A DNA stretch of 64,000 nucleotides from Brevibacillus fluminis (GCF_003710825.1 NZ_RHHQ01000019.1:81599-145598), one strand, 5' to 3'. Positions 1-8,834 are shown, numbered from the stretch's first letter. The notes: generated by a model not told the origin, from the letters alone. A program made the numbers and translations.

Positions 1-690
1 GGAGGTGAAACCTACCGGGCGGAAGAAACGATGGCATTGATCGCCAAAGCGGCCGGTATGGAAAGCGTAAACAGTTCGGTTACTCCTACGAGCATTATCC
101 TCTCGTACCGTTGTGGGGACAGGGATCATACCCGGATGATTCGCATTTATGACCGGACATTTGACTTGAATAAGGTGACCTTGATCAATGAGGTTTCCCG
201 ACAATATGTCTCGGGCAAAATAACATTACTTCAATCATACCAGCGGCTGCGCGAAATTGACCAAAAGCGGCCGCTTTATCCCGTTTGGCTTCAACACACG
301 GCGGCTGGCTTAGCCAGCGGCTCTTTTGCCATTTTGATCGGCGGCGATTTATACGATTTCATTCCGACGGCAATCGCCGGTACGTTGGTGAACATCGGCG
401 CAACGTTGATCCCGTCTTTTTTGCAGGTTAAATTTTTCGCGGAATTTTTAGCTGGGTTCATTGGCGGTTTATTCGTGCTGCTCAGTTTTGTGCTAATCCC
501 CTCGTTGCATTTCAATTCCATGATCATTTCCGCCATGCTGCCTCTATTTCCCGGCGTCGCCGTGACCAATTCCTTGCGCGATCTGATGGCGGGGGATTTG
601 ATGGCTGGGATGGCCAGAGGTGTGGAGGCGATGCTTACTGCACTATCGGTGGCGGTGGCGACTGTTATCATAATTTCATTCTTGAGGTGA
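1..690 (+). CDS. Threonine/serine exporter ThrE family, N-terminal-type subunit (5' end cut by window)
   Basis: The reading frame is open from base 1, and the first codons encode GGETYRAEETM, which matches the start of the ThrE N-terminal domain (PF06738 type). The ATG at 31 is therefore internal and the true start lies upstream of the window. The visible part holds a soluble N-terminal segment followed by about four or five hydrophobic stretches, as in the DUF1212 half of split ThrE exporters. The partner gene begins 4 bases after the stop, so the two halves are probably co-translated and form one membrane carrier. Family known: export of threonine and serine. The substrate here is inferred. 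Confidence 0.85.
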   Translation, partial: GGETYRAEETMALIAKAAGMESVNSSVTPTSIILSYRCGDRDHTRMIRIYDRTFDLNKVTLINEVSRQYVSGKITLLQSYQRLREIDQKRPLYPVWLQHTAAGLASGSFAILIGGDLYDFIPTAIAGTLVNIGATLIPSFLQVKFFAEFLAGFIGGLFVLLSFVLIPSLHFNSMIISAMLPLFPGVAVTNSLRDLMAGDLMAGMARGVEAMLTALSVAVATVIIISFLR

Positions 691-694
691 TACG

Positions 695-1156
695 ATGCCG
701 TGGTGGCAAGGGTTAAGTTTTAGTTTGATGTCGACGGTAGCGTATTGCATTTTGTTTAATGTGCCGATTCGCACCTTGTTTGCGGGGGGCATGGTGGGGA
801 TGACCGGATGGGTCGTGTTCCAGGTAATGACGGTGAACGGTGCCTCGCTGACGCTGGCGACGTTTGGTGCGGCGACGACGGTCTCGCTCTTGAGCCAGTT
901 CCTTTCGATCTTTTTGCGTGTGCCATCGACCAATTTCAGCGTCTCTGGCATCATTCCGCTTGTTCCCGGATCCAAGGCCTACAAGGCGATGCTGGCTTTC
1001 GTAAACGGCGAAAACCTCGACGGCGTGACATTGGTTACGTTGACCGCATTCGCGGCGGGAGCGATCGCTGCTGGCCTGATACTCGGCATCTCCATTTTCT
1101 CGGTTTGGAAAGGAATCGTGACCCGCTATGCTGCGAAGCGTGCAAAAGCAACTTGA
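695..1156 (+). CDS. Threonine/serine exporter family, C-terminal-type subunit (ThrE_2/DUF3815)
   Basis: This 153-residue, strongly hydrophobic protein has about four membrane segments and the short motif IIPLVPGSKAYKAM, typical of the small ThrE_2 half. The ribosome-binding sequence TTGAGGTG lies in the end of the preceding gene. Its last 29 bases overlap the start of tilS. Split two-gene ThrE exporters are common in Firmicutes, and the tight packing with the upstream gene supports a two-subunit membrane transporter. Substrate specificity cannot be read from the sequence. Confidence 0.82.
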   Translation: MPWWQGLSFSLMSTVAYCILFNVPIRTLFAGGMVGMTGWVVFQVMTVNGASLTLATFGAATTVSLLSQFLSIFLRVPSTNFSVSGIIPLVPGSKAYKAMLAFVNGENLDGVTLVTLTAFAAGAIAAGLILGISIFSVWKGIVTRYAAKRAKAT

Positions 1157-2558
1157 GACGGAACAGCTGCTCGCCCCCGGGGAAACGATTGTCATCGGCG
1201 TCTCCGGCGGTGTCGATTCCACGGTGCTCCTGCATCTGCTACACTCTCTTAATGTGATGTATCAGCACGGCTGGAAGCTGCATGCCGTCCATCTGAATCA
1301 TTGTTTTCGAGGAGAGGAAGCCAGACAGGATGCTGCCTACGTAAAAAGCTTCTGTGAGGAGCTTTCGATCCATGTCCATCTGTTCGAAAAGGACGTTCCC
1401 GCCTACATGGAAGAGACGGGCCTGGGAGCACAAGAGGCAAGCCGCAATTTGCGGTACGAGTTATACGAGCAAGTTGCCCGGAACGTGAAGGCGACAAAGG
1501 TAGCGGTCGCTCACCATGCAGACGACCAGGTCGAGACGATTTTGTACCGGATGCTGCGGGGGACGAGTGCAAGCGGATTGTCCGGCATGCCGATGCGCAG
1601 GCGGCTCTTCGAGGATGTCGAGCTGATTCGACCGCTTTTGCCGTTCTATAAGGAGCAGCTTATTTCATACAGTAATCAGGTGGGACTCGTTCCCCACGAG
1701 GACAGTAGCAACCAATCGCGCAAATATCAGCGCAATAAGCTGCGTCTCGATGTCCTGCCGATGTTTGATTCGATCAATCCGCGGTATCGTGAGCATATTT
1801 TGCAATTGGCGTATACGATTCGCCAAGAAGATACATATCTAATGGAGAAAAGTAGAGAGGCTCTTGCGCAGGTGGCGGAAACATGGGAGCCCAATCGAAT
1901 TGTCGTCTCGCTTAACAAGTTTCAAAGTTGTGACCTTGCTTTACAAAGGAGAATGATTACACTAATATTAAGTTATCTGTCAAGTAGAATAGAGTGGTCT
2001 TCGCAGCATGTGGAGGCCGTTTTACGTGTTGGTATAGGGGAAAACCCTTCAGCCGTGTATTATTTGCCGAATAAGCTCGCTGTCAAGCGGGTGTACAATC
2101 AATTGCATTTTAGCGAAGGCAGCCTTCTTTTGGAGCAGCATACAGGTCCATTCCGATACGATTTGGATAAGCCTGGAGTGACTTTTATCAAAGAAAGCGG
2201 CCTGGAGTTCCGACTGTCGATACAGAGCTCGATAGAGGCATTGCCCCGTCTGGGAAAATGCGCAGCCCTGTTCGATTTGGACCGTTTACCGGGAGCACTT
2301 GCCGTGCGCAATCGGCAAAATGGTGACCGAATTTCTTTATTAGGATCGGCCGGATCGACCAAACTAAAGGAAGCAATGATTGATGCAAAGGTTCCACGAC
2401 ATCTCCGCGATCGCTTGCCTGTTGTGGTGAGCGGCGACGAGATCATATGGGTTCCGGGCGTGCGCAGATCATCCGTTGCAGTTGTTGACGGGAATACGAC
2501 ACGCGTGTTGCAAGTGGAAGTAGAGTATGGAGAAGAGTGGCAGGAGGTTTTTGAATGA
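1128..2558 (+). CDS. tilS: tRNA(Ile)-lysidine synthase TilS
   Basis: TilS converts C34 of tRNA-Ile(CAU) to lysidine using ATP and lysine, so that AUA is read as isoleucine. It is a cytoplasmic, essential enzyme. The PP-loop ATP motif SGGVDS is at residues 26-31. The conserved HHADDQVETILYRMLRG block follows, and the C-terminal third matches the TilS substrate-binding and C-terminal domains. The length of 476 residues is normal for Firmicutes. The gene overlaps the exporter gene upstream by 29 bases and hpt downstream by 4 bases (ATGA), so tilS-hpt are translationally coupled, as in Bacillus. Confidence 0.97.
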   Translation: MLRSVQKQLETEQLLAPGETIVIGVSGGVDSTVLLHLLHSLNVMYQHGWKLHAVHLNHCFRGEEARQDAAYVKSFCEELSIHVHLFEKDVPAYMEETGLGAQEASRNLRYELYEQVARNVKATKVAVAHHADDQVETILYRMLRGTSASGLSGMPMRRRLFEDVELIRPLLPFYKEQLISYSNQVGLVPHEDSSNQSRKYQRNKLRLDVLPMFDSINPRYREHILQLAYTIRQEDTYLMEKSREALAQVAETWEPNRIVVSLNKFQSCDLALQRRMITLILSYLSSRIEWSSQHVEAVLRVGIGENPSAVYYLPNKLAVKRVYNQLHFSEGSLLLEQHTGPFRYDLDKPGVTFIKESGLEFRLSIQSSIEALPRLGKCAALFDLDRLPGALAVRNRQNGDRISLLGSAGSTKLKEAMIDAKVPRHLRDRLPVVVSGDEIIWVPGVRRSSVAVVDGNTTRVLQVEVEYGEEWQEVFE

Positions 2559-3094
2559 ACGGCGACATCGAGAAAATTATGATCAGTGAGGAGCAGATCG
2601 CTGTCAAAGTGAAAGAACTGGGCGGCATTCTGGCTGAGGAATATCGGGACAAAAATCCTTTGCTCATTTGCGTGCTGAAGGGAGCCATCATTTTTATGGC
2701 TGACTTGATCCGGCAAATGGACATTCGCTGCGAAATGGATTTCATGGCTGTATCGAGCTATGGCAGCGGCACCGAAAGCTCCGGCATGGTGCGAATTCTA
2801 AAGGATTTGGACACGTCCGTACAAGATCGCCACGTCATTGTGGTGGAAGACATCATGGACAGCGGCCTTACTTTGAGTCGCCTGGTAGAGCTTCTGCGTC
2901 ACCGCGAGGCAGCATCCGTAAAAGTGGTTACTCTCTTGAACAAACCGGACCGTCGCAAGGTGGAAATCACCCCAGATTACAGCGGCTATGATATTCCGGA
3001 TGAGTTTGTCGTTGGCTATGGTTTGGATTATGCAGAGAACTATCGGAACTTGCCTTACATCGGCGTGCTGAAACCAGAGGTTTATGCCAAGTAG
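2555..3094 (+). CDS. hpt: Hypoxanthine (guanine) phosphoribosyltransferase
   Basis: This purine-salvage enzyme makes IMP or GMP from hypoxanthine or guanine and PRPP. The PRPP-binding loop is seen as VVEDIMDSGLTL in the middle of the 179-residue protein, and the flexible-loop region SSYGSGTESSG precedes it. The size is standard. The start ATG overlaps the tilS stop. The tilS-hpt-ftsH order is the one found near the origin in Bacillus species. Confidence 0.97.
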   Translation: MNGDIEKIMISEEQIAVKVKELGGILAEEYRDKNPLLICVLKGAIIFMADLIRQMDIRCEMDFMAVSSYGSGTESSGMVRILKDLDTSVQDRHVIVVEDIMDSGLTLSRLVELLRHREAASVKVVTLLNKPDRRKVEITPDYSGYDIPDEFVVGYGLDYAENYRNLPYIGVLKPEVYAK

Positions 3095-3099
3095 TCAAG

Positions 3100-3129
3100 T
3101 TGTGAAGAACACACTGCATATGATAAAAT
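3100..3129 (+). promoter_or_regulatory. Probable SigA-type promoter of ftsH
   Basis: TTGTGA (3100-3105), an 18-base spacer and TAAAAT (3124-3129) lie in the 70-base hpt-ftsH gap, with a start point expected about 30 bases before the ftsH ribosome-binding site. The match is reasonable but not perfect. Confidence 0.5.
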
Positions 3130-3164
3130 ATGAAAAGTGTCTTTTTCGCGAGAGGAGGTAAGGA

Positions 3165-5072
3165 ATGAATCGCTTTTTCCGCAATACAGGCTTCTATCTA
3201 CTCATTTTTCTTGTCACGGTAGGGATTGTCAATTTCGTCCTCTCCGGAACCGACAAGACGATACAGCTCACGTATCAAGAATTTCGTTCACAGCTGATTA
3301 ACGACAATGTTTCTGAAGTTGCATTACGCCCTGAAGGCGGTACATACCGAGTGGAAGGTAAGTTGAGTAAGGCGGAGGCAGGTAAAGAATCCTTTACCAC
3401 CAACGTACCGCTTTATGAGACGGACATCGTGTCCATTCTAAATGCAAAAATTGATGATAAGAAAGTGAATAAGGTAGAGTTCAAACCGCAGGAAGGAAAC
3501 AATATTTGGCTCACCTTCCTGACCTCGATCATTCCTTTCGTAATCATCTTTATTCTCTTCTTCTTTTTGTTGAACCAGGCGCAGGGTGGCGGAAGCCGTG
3601 TCATGAACTTCGGCAAAAGCCGTGCGAAGCTGTACAACGACGAGAAGAAACGGGTTACGTTTGACGACGTAGCGGGCGCTGATGAAGAGAAGCAGGAGCT
3701 CGTAGAAGTCGTTGAATTCTTGAAAGACCCTCGCAAATTCGCTGCGGTGGGCGCCCGCATTCCTAAGGGTGTTCTCTTGGTGGGGCCTCCGGGTACCGGT
3801 AAAACGCTTTTGGCGCGCGCTGTTGCTGGTGAAGCAGGCGTTCCGTTCTTCAGCATTTCCGGTTCGGATTTCGTAGAAATGTTCGTCGGGGTTGGGGCAT
3901 CCCGCGTGCGCGATCTCTTTGAGAACGCAAAGAAAAACGCTCCGTGCATCATCTTCATCGACGAGATCGATGCGGTTGGTCGTCAACGCGGCGCCGGTTT
4001 GGGTGGCGGACACGACGAGCGAGAACAGACGCTGAACCAGTTGCTGGTTGAGATGGACGGTTTCGGTGCCAACGAAGGAATCATCATGGTTGCCGCTACG
4101 AACCGCCCTGACATTCTTGACCCTGCGCTGTTGCGTCCAGGACGCTTTGACCGCCAGATCACGGTAGACCGTCCGGATGTAAAAGGACGCGAAGCCGTAC
4201 TGAAAGTTCATGCGCGCAACAAGCCGTTGGGCGATGACTTGGATATCGATGTCATTGCTCGCCGAACGCCAGGATTTACCGGAGCTGATCTGGAAAACCT
4301 GCTGAACGAGGCGGCATTGCTCACAGCTCGTAAAAACAAGAAAACGATCAACATGGATGAGATCGACGAAGCCATCGACCGCGTCATCGCAGGTCCGGCG
4401 AAAAAATCCCGCGTTATCACCGAGGATGAAAGACGTCTGGTCGCTTACCATGAAGCAGGACATACAATCGTTGGCTATCATTTGAAAAATGCCGATATGG
4501 TACATAAAGTAACGATCATTCCTCGCGGCCAAGCAGGCGGATACACTGTAATGCTACCAAAAGAAGACCGTTATTTTGCTACCAAGACCGATTTGCTGGA
4601 TAAAATCGTCGGTCTGCTTGGTGGACGTGTTGCTGAGGAATTGGTTTTGGGAGACATCAGTACTGGTGCCCACAACGACTTCCAACGTGCTACTGGCATC
4701 GCCCGCGCGATGATCACCGAATACGGGATGAGCCGTTTGGGTCCAATGCAATTCGGTGTACGACAAGGCCAAGTTTTCCTGGGACGCGATATTGGTCATG
4801 AGCGGAACTACTCCGAACAGATCGCATATGAGATCGACCAGGAAATGCAGCGCATCATTACCGAGCAGTATGATCGATGCAAAGAGCTTCTTACCAAATT
4901 TGGCGACCAGCTCGAATTGATCGCTCAAACATTGCTCCGTGTGGAAACGCTCGATGCCGAACAGATCAGACAACTGATCGAAAACGGCAAGCTTGACAAA
5001 GAACCAACGGAAAACAAAGACGTGGTTGTTCATATCCAGCCAAAAGCGGAAGAGAACAAAAACGAAGAATAA
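3165..5072 (+). CDS. ftsH: ATP-dependent zinc metalloprotease FtsH
   Basis: FtsH is a membrane-anchored AAA+ protease that degrades misassembled membrane proteins and short-lived regulators. There is a first membrane segment at residues 7-25, an extracytoplasmic stretch, and a second membrane segment near 115-137. Walker A GPPGTGKT is at 207-214, followed by Walker B (CIIFIDEID) and the second region of homology (ATNRPDILDPALLRPGRFDRQ). The zinc motif HEAGH starts at residue 429. The length of 635 residues is typical. A GAGAGGAGGT ribosome-binding site precedes the ATG. The C-terminal tail is acidic and charged, as usual. Confidence 0.98.
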   Translation: MNRFFRNTGFYLLIFLVTVGIVNFVLSGTDKTIQLTYQEFRSQLINDNVSEVALRPEGGTYRVEGKLSKAEAGKESFTTNVPLYETDIVSILNAKIDDKKVNKVEFKPQEGNNIWLTFLTSIIPFVIIFILFFFLLNQAQGGGSRVMNFGKSRAKLYNDEKKRVTFDDVAGADEEKQELVEVVEFLKDPRKFAAVGARIPKGVLLVGPPGTGKTLLARAVAGEAGVPFFSISGSDFVEMFVGVGASRVRDLFENAKKNAPCIIFIDEIDAVGRQRGAGLGGGHDEREQTLNQLLVEMDGFGANEGIIMVAATNRPDILDPALLRPGRFDRQITVDRPDVKGREAVLKVHARNKPLGDDLDIDVIARRTPGFTGADLENLLNEAALLTARKNKKTINMDEIDEAIDRVIAGPAKKSRVITEDERRLVAYHEAGHTIVGYHLKNADMVHKVTIIPRGQAGGYTVMLPKEDRYFATKTDLLDKIVGLLGGRVAEELVLGDISTGAHNDFQRATGIARAMITEYGMSRLGPMQFGVRQGQVFLGRDIGHERNYSEQIAYEIDQEMQRIITEQYDRCKELLTKFGDQLELIAQTLLRVETLDAEQIRQLIENGKLDKEPTENKDVVVHIQPKAEENKNEE

Positions 5073-5082
5073 GATGCAAGCA

Positions 5083-5112
5083 AAAAAGGAGTGCACATGC
5101 GCTCCTTTTTTG
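5083..5112 (+). terminator. Rho-independent terminator after ftsH
   Basis: AAAAAAGGAG and CTCCTTTTTT form the arms of a strong hairpin ending in a T run 11-40 bases after the ftsH stop. Confidence 0.85.
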
Positions 5113-5214
5113 TACATATGAATAAAACAGTTTGGCGTGGCCAAGTTTTTGATGAATCGCTCCAAAGCGTTCATTTTTCTGTATAATAGGCATCATAATG
5201 AGAGGAGGATCAGG

Positions 5215-6075
5215 ATGACATTTTCTCACATAAAAGCAGTTGCGTTTGATATGGATGGAACTCTTTTAGATGGGCGTTCTGAGCTATCCCAAGAAAACCG
5301 GGCAGCTTGTGAAGCGTTGCGCGCAAGTGGGCGCAAGATTTTGATTTCGACAGGCCGTACATACAAGTCCGCGCAGCTTCCGCTGGACGGCTTCGCTTTT
5401 GACGGGTATGTGTGCAGCAATGGAGCGACCGTGTATGAAGCCGACGGATCGATGGTACATTATCACAAGCTAGAAGCAGAAGCCGTGATTGGCATTCTGG
5501 AGGAGCTTCATGAATTGCCCCTGTACTACGAAATGCATGACATCGAGAGCAACCGATGGATTGTGAAGGAAGATCGGCAACGGATGGAGGATATGATCGG
5601 TGAAGACGAGCTGATCGAGGGAATCAATTGGCGCCGCTTCACGTTTTACAATATGACGGCATCGGCCAGCCGTGAGGAGTTATTCGCTCGCATTCGATCA
5701 GGTGAGCTGGAGATTGTGAAAATTTTCATTTGGCACGCTCAGCCAGAAGTGTTGATCGGGGTGCGGAATGATTTAGAGCGCTGGGGGTCAAAAGCATTGA
5801 TTACCACCTCGGGCCCGCACAATCTGGAGATGATTCCACCTGGGGTCAGCAAATGGGAAGGGCTGAAATACTTTTGCCGTAAATGGGAGCTCTCAGCGGA
5901 AGAAATCATGGCCTTCGGCGATTCCGACAACGACTTGGAAATGCTGACGTATGCAGGCGCATCCGTGGCGATGGAAAACAGTTCAGCCAATGTCGAGCGG
6001 GTTGCCAAGTTTCGCGCCGGGAATCATACAGAAAACGGGGTCGCACAATTTATCAACAAATATATCGTGAAATAA
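5215..6075 (+). CDS. Cof-type HAD-IIB family phosphatase
   Basis: A cytoplasmic haloacid dehalogenase-family hydrolase of the Cof/YwpJ type, which dephosphorylates small phosphometabolites. The nucleophile motif DMDGTLLDG is near the N-terminus, STGRT provides motif II, and GDSDNDLEML near the C-terminus binds Mg. The frame is open upstream to 5137, but the ATG at 5215 is preceded by AGAGGAGGATCAGG and gives the normal HAD start, so it is chosen (286 residues). A TATAAT at 5182-5187 may be its -10 box. The physiological substrate is unknown. Confidence 0.9.
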   Translation: MTFSHIKAVAFDMDGTLLDGRSELSQENRAACEALRASGRKILISTGRTYKSAQLPLDGFAFDGYVCSNGATVYEADGSMVHYHKLEAEAVIGILEELHELPLYYEMHDIESNRWIVKEDRQRMEDMIGEDELIEGINWRRFTFYNMTASASREELFARIRSGELEIVKIFIWHAQPEVLIGVRNDLERWGSKALITTSGPHNLEMIPPGVSKWEGLKYFCRKWELSAEEIMAFGDSDNDLEMLTYAGASVAMENSSANVERVAKFRAGNHTENGVAQFINKYIVK

Positions 6076-6109
6076 GTCACAAGAAAAAAGTTTGACCAGT
6101 TTGTGCTGA

Positions 6110-6139
6110 TTGACAAGGCAAATGAACAGGGGATACAAT
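6110..6139 (+). promoter_or_regulatory. SigA-type promoter of nadA
   Basis: A perfect TTGACA (6110-6115), an 18-base spacer and TACAAT (6134-6139) lie about 45 bases before the nadA ribosome-binding site. NadR-type control, if present, is not obvious here. Confidence 0.7.
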
Positions 6140-6196
6140 GACCGTACATGCTGACCTATTCGTCAATGAGCGACTATACACTAGGAGGATTTCACT

Positions 6197-7141
6197 ATGG
6201 ATGCCTTAGCGTTGGAAAAAAAGGCGTTACGTGACGCCGAATTACGCGAACGGCTTTTGCAACTTAAGAAGGAACGTAACGCAATCATTCTTGCTCACTT
6301 TTATCAACGCCCAGAAATTCAGGAAGTAGCGGACTTTATTGGGGATTCGTTCGGTTTGGCCCAAAAGGCGAAAGAAACGGATGCAGACGTGATTTTGTTC
6401 TGCGGGGTTCACTTTATGGGAGAAAGTGCAAAAATTCTCAATCCCTCCAAAACGGTGATTATCCCGGATGAGCGTGCCGGCTGCCCGATGGCAGACATGG
6501 TGAATGTCGATGGGCTGCGCAAGCTGAAAGCACAGCACCCGAATGCCAAAGTTGTTGCTTACATCAATACGTCTGCAGATGTGAAAGCGGAAACGTACAT
6601 TTGCTGCACGTCGTCAAATGCGCGTAAAGTCATTGAGTCGATCGATACCGATGAAATCATCTGGGTTCCGGATAAAAACTTGGGCCACTACGTATCCCAG
6701 TTCACTGACAAGAAAATGATCATTTGGGAAGGCTACTGCAATACGCATGATCAGCTTTCCGTTGAAGATATCATGAACATGAAGCAGCAGCATCCAAACG
6801 CGCATGTGGTCGTTCATCCCGAGTGCCGTCCGGAAGTGGTTGCTTTGGCTGACTATGTCGGTTCGACGACAGGCATCCTGAAATATTGCCGCGAATCGTC
6901 GCACAAAGAATTCATCATCGGTACCGAGGATGGTACTCGATACATGCTGGAAAAAGACAGTCCAGACAAAACCTTTGTGTTTGCATCCAAATATTTGGTT
7001 TGCCCGAATATGAAGGTAAACAACTTGAAAAAATGCGTAGAAGCGCTGGAAAATATGAAGCCGGAAATTTATGTTCCGGAAGATGTGGCAGACGCAGCTC
7101 GCGCTTCCTTGGAGCGCATGCTGGCGGTTGCTCCAGCTTAA
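6197..7141 (+). CDS. nadA: Quinolinate synthase NadA
   Basis: NadA condenses iminoaspartate (from NadB) with dihydroxyacetone phosphate to quinolinate in de novo NAD synthesis, using a [4Fe-4S] cluster. Three cysteines at positions equivalent to the known cluster ligands are seen: C96 (GCPMAD), C181 (EGYCNTH) and C269 (LVCPNM). The length of 314 residues fits the short NadA class. The start is supported by TAGGAGGATTTCACT. It stands alone with its own promoter and terminator, 5.7 kb upstream of nadB-nadC, whereas Bacillus has the three together. Confidence 0.96.
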   Translation: MDALALEKKALRDAELRERLLQLKKERNAIILAHFYQRPEIQEVADFIGDSFGLAQKAKETDADVILFCGVHFMGESAKILNPSKTVIIPDERAGCPMADMVNVDGLRKLKAQHPNAKVVAYINTSADVKAETYICCTSSNARKVIESIDTDEIIWVPDKNLGHYVSQFTDKKMIIWEGYCNTHDQLSVEDIMNMKQQHPNAHVVVHPECRPEVVALADYVGSTTGILKYCRESSHKEFIIGTEDGTRYMLEKDSPDKTFVFASKYLVCPNMKVNNLKKCVEALENMKPEIYVPEDVADAARASLERMLAVAPA

Positions 7142-7159
7142 TCATAATATGGATACAGA

Positions 7160-7197
7160 GGGCAGAGCTCAAACCAATTGGGCACTGCCCTTTTTTT
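7160..7197 (+). terminator. Rho-independent terminator after nadA
   Basis: GGGCAG (7160-7165) pairs with CTGCCC (7185-7190), followed by seven T residues. Confidence 0.8.
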
Positions 7198-7273
7198 ATT
7201 GCAAGGACAAGAATTGCGCCAGAAATGCTGTAGTGATGGGATGGAAAGAGCTGTGGCCGATGTGCAGAGCCAT

Positions 7274-7314
7274 TTGACAAAAGAAATCTCACGTAATAAT
7301 ATATTTTTACGTGA
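7274..7314 (+). promoter_or_regulatory. Promoter with overlapping palindromic operator, upstream of the ArsR-like gene
   Basis: TTGACA (7274-7279), a 17-base spacer and TAATAT (7297-7302) form a near-consensus promoter. A perfect inverted repeat TCACGTAA (7289-7296) / TTACGTGA (7307-7314) brackets the -10 box exactly. The first gene of the transcript encodes a winged-helix protein, so autorepression by binding here is the simplest reading. Confidence 0.72.
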
Positions 7315-7344
7315 ATCAATCGTTTTATGAAAAGAGGTGATTCC

Positions 7345-7950
7345 TTGCAACCCGATATTTTGGAGACCTTTGTTGTGGAAACGCCGGAGCATGCGATGGT
7401 ACTGCTCAATCCGCTGCGCGCGGAGATTTTGGGCCGTTTGACGGAACCGGCTTCAGCCGCAGAGGTGGCGCGTATGATTAATGAGACCCCACAACGGATC
7501 AATTACCATCTAAAAGCGTTGGAGAAAGTGGGTCTGGCCCGCCGGGTCGGCACGCGCCAGGTGCGTAATCTGGTGGAGGTGTTGTACCAGGCAATCGCTC
7601 GGACGTTTGTTTTGTCCGAGTCGCTTAATTGGAACCCGGAAACTGTGCAAAAAATGAAGGATCAAGGCTCATTGTCACATCTGATCACGATGACGGAACG
7701 AATGAAGCGGGATGCGCTCGTTTTGATGGAGCGGTCCGATGAGAATGCAGAGATTCCGAGTGCAACGCTCGAAACGAGCATCCGCTTGCAAGATCAGGAG
7801 CAGCGGCAAGCTTTTGTAGAGGAATATGTGTCACTGGTGAAAGGTCTGGTCGAGAAGTATCAGGCGAGATCAGGCAGCAAGGAAGAAGAGGCGTTCAATG
7901 TGGTGCTGGCGGTGTATCCGCAACTCAACCTGGGAGGGGAAACGAAATGA
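7345..7950 (+). CDS. ArsR-like winged helix-turn-helix transcriptional regulator
   Basis: The N-terminal part (LLNPLRAEILGRLTEPASAA ... QRINYHLKALEKVGL) is a winged-helix domain of the ArsR/HTH_20 type over roughly residues 15-85. The C-terminal part is helical and charged and would serve for dimerisation or sensing; no metal-binding CxC or His cluster is seen. The frame has an ATG at 7327 without a ribosome-binding site. AGAGGTGAT stands just before TTG 7345, so TTG is preferred. It heads an operon with an unknown 90-residue gene (4-base overlap) and a ClpP paralogue, behind a palindromic promoter. The signal it senses is unknown. Confidence 0.8.
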   Translation: MQPDILETFVVETPEHAMVLLNPLRAEILGRLTEPASAAEVARMINETPQRINYHLKALEKVGLARRVGTRQVRNLVEVLYQAIARTFVLSESLNWNPETVQKMKDQGSLSHLITMTERMKRDALVLMERSDENAEIPSATLETSIRLQDQEQRQAFVEEYVSLVKGLVEKYQARSGSKEEEAFNVVLAVYPQLNLGGETK

Positions 7951-8219
7951 AACCTGTTCTGGTCTGGGAGACAAATCGCAAAAAGGCTGAACCTGGTGAG
8001 CGTTCTGGCAATGTAATCCCGTTTGAGCGTAATCGGTTAGGGGAGGTCGTGGAGCAGGAATCGATTCGAACGGAGTGGAAAGCAGGCTCCGGCAAAAACG
8101 GTGAGGGCTCCGAGGAGCCTGTCACGATCACTATGGTTTCTTCTGGCTTTACGACGAAAGCCAGAGCAGTCACTCCACAATCTGCTGCGGGCACGACGCA
8201 AATGCGTTTGGCAGCCTAA
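7947..8219 (+). CDS. Hypothetical protein, 90 residues
   Basis: Not recognised. The start codon overlaps the stop of the regulator gene (ATGA) and a GGGAGGGGAAACG ribosome-binding site precedes it, so it is translationally coupled and very likely real. The protein is hydrophilic and basic, rich in Glu, Gly, Ser and Arg, with no membrane segment and no clear domain. The opposite-strand frames over the same bases are shadows. Its place between a regulator and a ClpP paralogue suggests an adaptor or substrate role, but that is speculation. Confidence 0.6.
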   Translation: MKPVLVWETNRKKAEPGERSGNVIPFERNRLGEVVEQESIRTEWKAGSGKNGEGSEEPVTITMVSSGFTTKARAVTPQSAAGTTQMRLAA

Positions 8220-8242
8220 CTCATTCGGAGGGGGAAAGTGAA

Positions 8243-8824
8243 ATGAATCTGGTTCCTGTTGTTGTTGAGCAAACGAGTAGAGGTGAGCGGTCCTACGACA
8301 TTTATTCACGGCTGCTCAAAGATCGGATCATCTTCATCGGGAGTGCGATCGATGACACAATCGCGAACCTGATCGTTGCCCAGCTGCTGTTTTTGGCTTC
8401 GGAAGACCCAGATAAGGATATCAGTCTCTATATCAACTCTCCAGGTGGGTCCGTCACCGCGGGCTTAGCAATTTACGATACAATGCAATTCATCAAGCCG
8501 GATGTATCGACGATCTGCATCGGCATGGCAGCATCGATGGGACAATTTTTGTTGACAGCTGGGGCTCCTGGGAAGCGCTATGCGCTACCGAATGCGGAGA
8601 TCATGCTTCACCAGCCATGGGGTGGCAGCCAAGGGCAGGCCAGCGACATCAAAATCCAGGCGGACCGTATTTTGCGCCATCGGGAAATGTTGTTCCGCAT
8701 TACAGCAGAACGATCCGGGAAGACGCTGGAACAAGTGATGAAAGACGGCGAACGGGATTATTTCATGGACGTCAAGGAAGCGAAGGAATACGGGCTCATC
8801 GACAAGATCATCGAAAAGCTGTAA
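8243..8824 (+). CDS. clpP: ATP-dependent Clp protease proteolytic subunit (ClpP paralogue)
   Basis: A ClpP-family serine peptidase subunit that forms the tetradecameric chamber fed by Clp ATPases. The catalytic triad is intact and at canonical positions: Ser98 (GMAASMG), His123 (MLHQPWGG) and Asp172 (GERDYF). Some otherwise conserved positions differ from housekeeping ClpP, for example HQPWGGSQGQASDIKI instead of the usual HQPLGGAQGQATEIEI. Combined with its place in an ArsR-regulated operon rather than near trxB or uvr genes, this suggests a second, conditional ClpP. AATTCGGAGGGGG-type Shine-Dalgarno sequence precedes the ATG. A terminator follows. Confidence 0.9.
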   Translation: MNLVPVVVEQTSRGERSYDIYSRLLKDRIIFIGSAIDDTIANLIVAQLLFLASEDPDKDISLYINSPGGSVTAGLAIYDTMQFIKPDVSTICIGMAASMGQFLLTAGAPGKRYALPNAEIMLHQPWGGSQGQASDIKIQADRILRHREMLFRITAERSGKTLEQVMKDGERDYFMDVKEAKEYGLIDKIIEKL

Positions 8825-8834
8825 AAATCAAAAC

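Noticed and set aside
3438..4532. 364-codon open frame on the reverse strand across ftsH
   Set aside because: It is the mirror of a strongly conserved gene, with no ribosome-binding site or recognisable protein.
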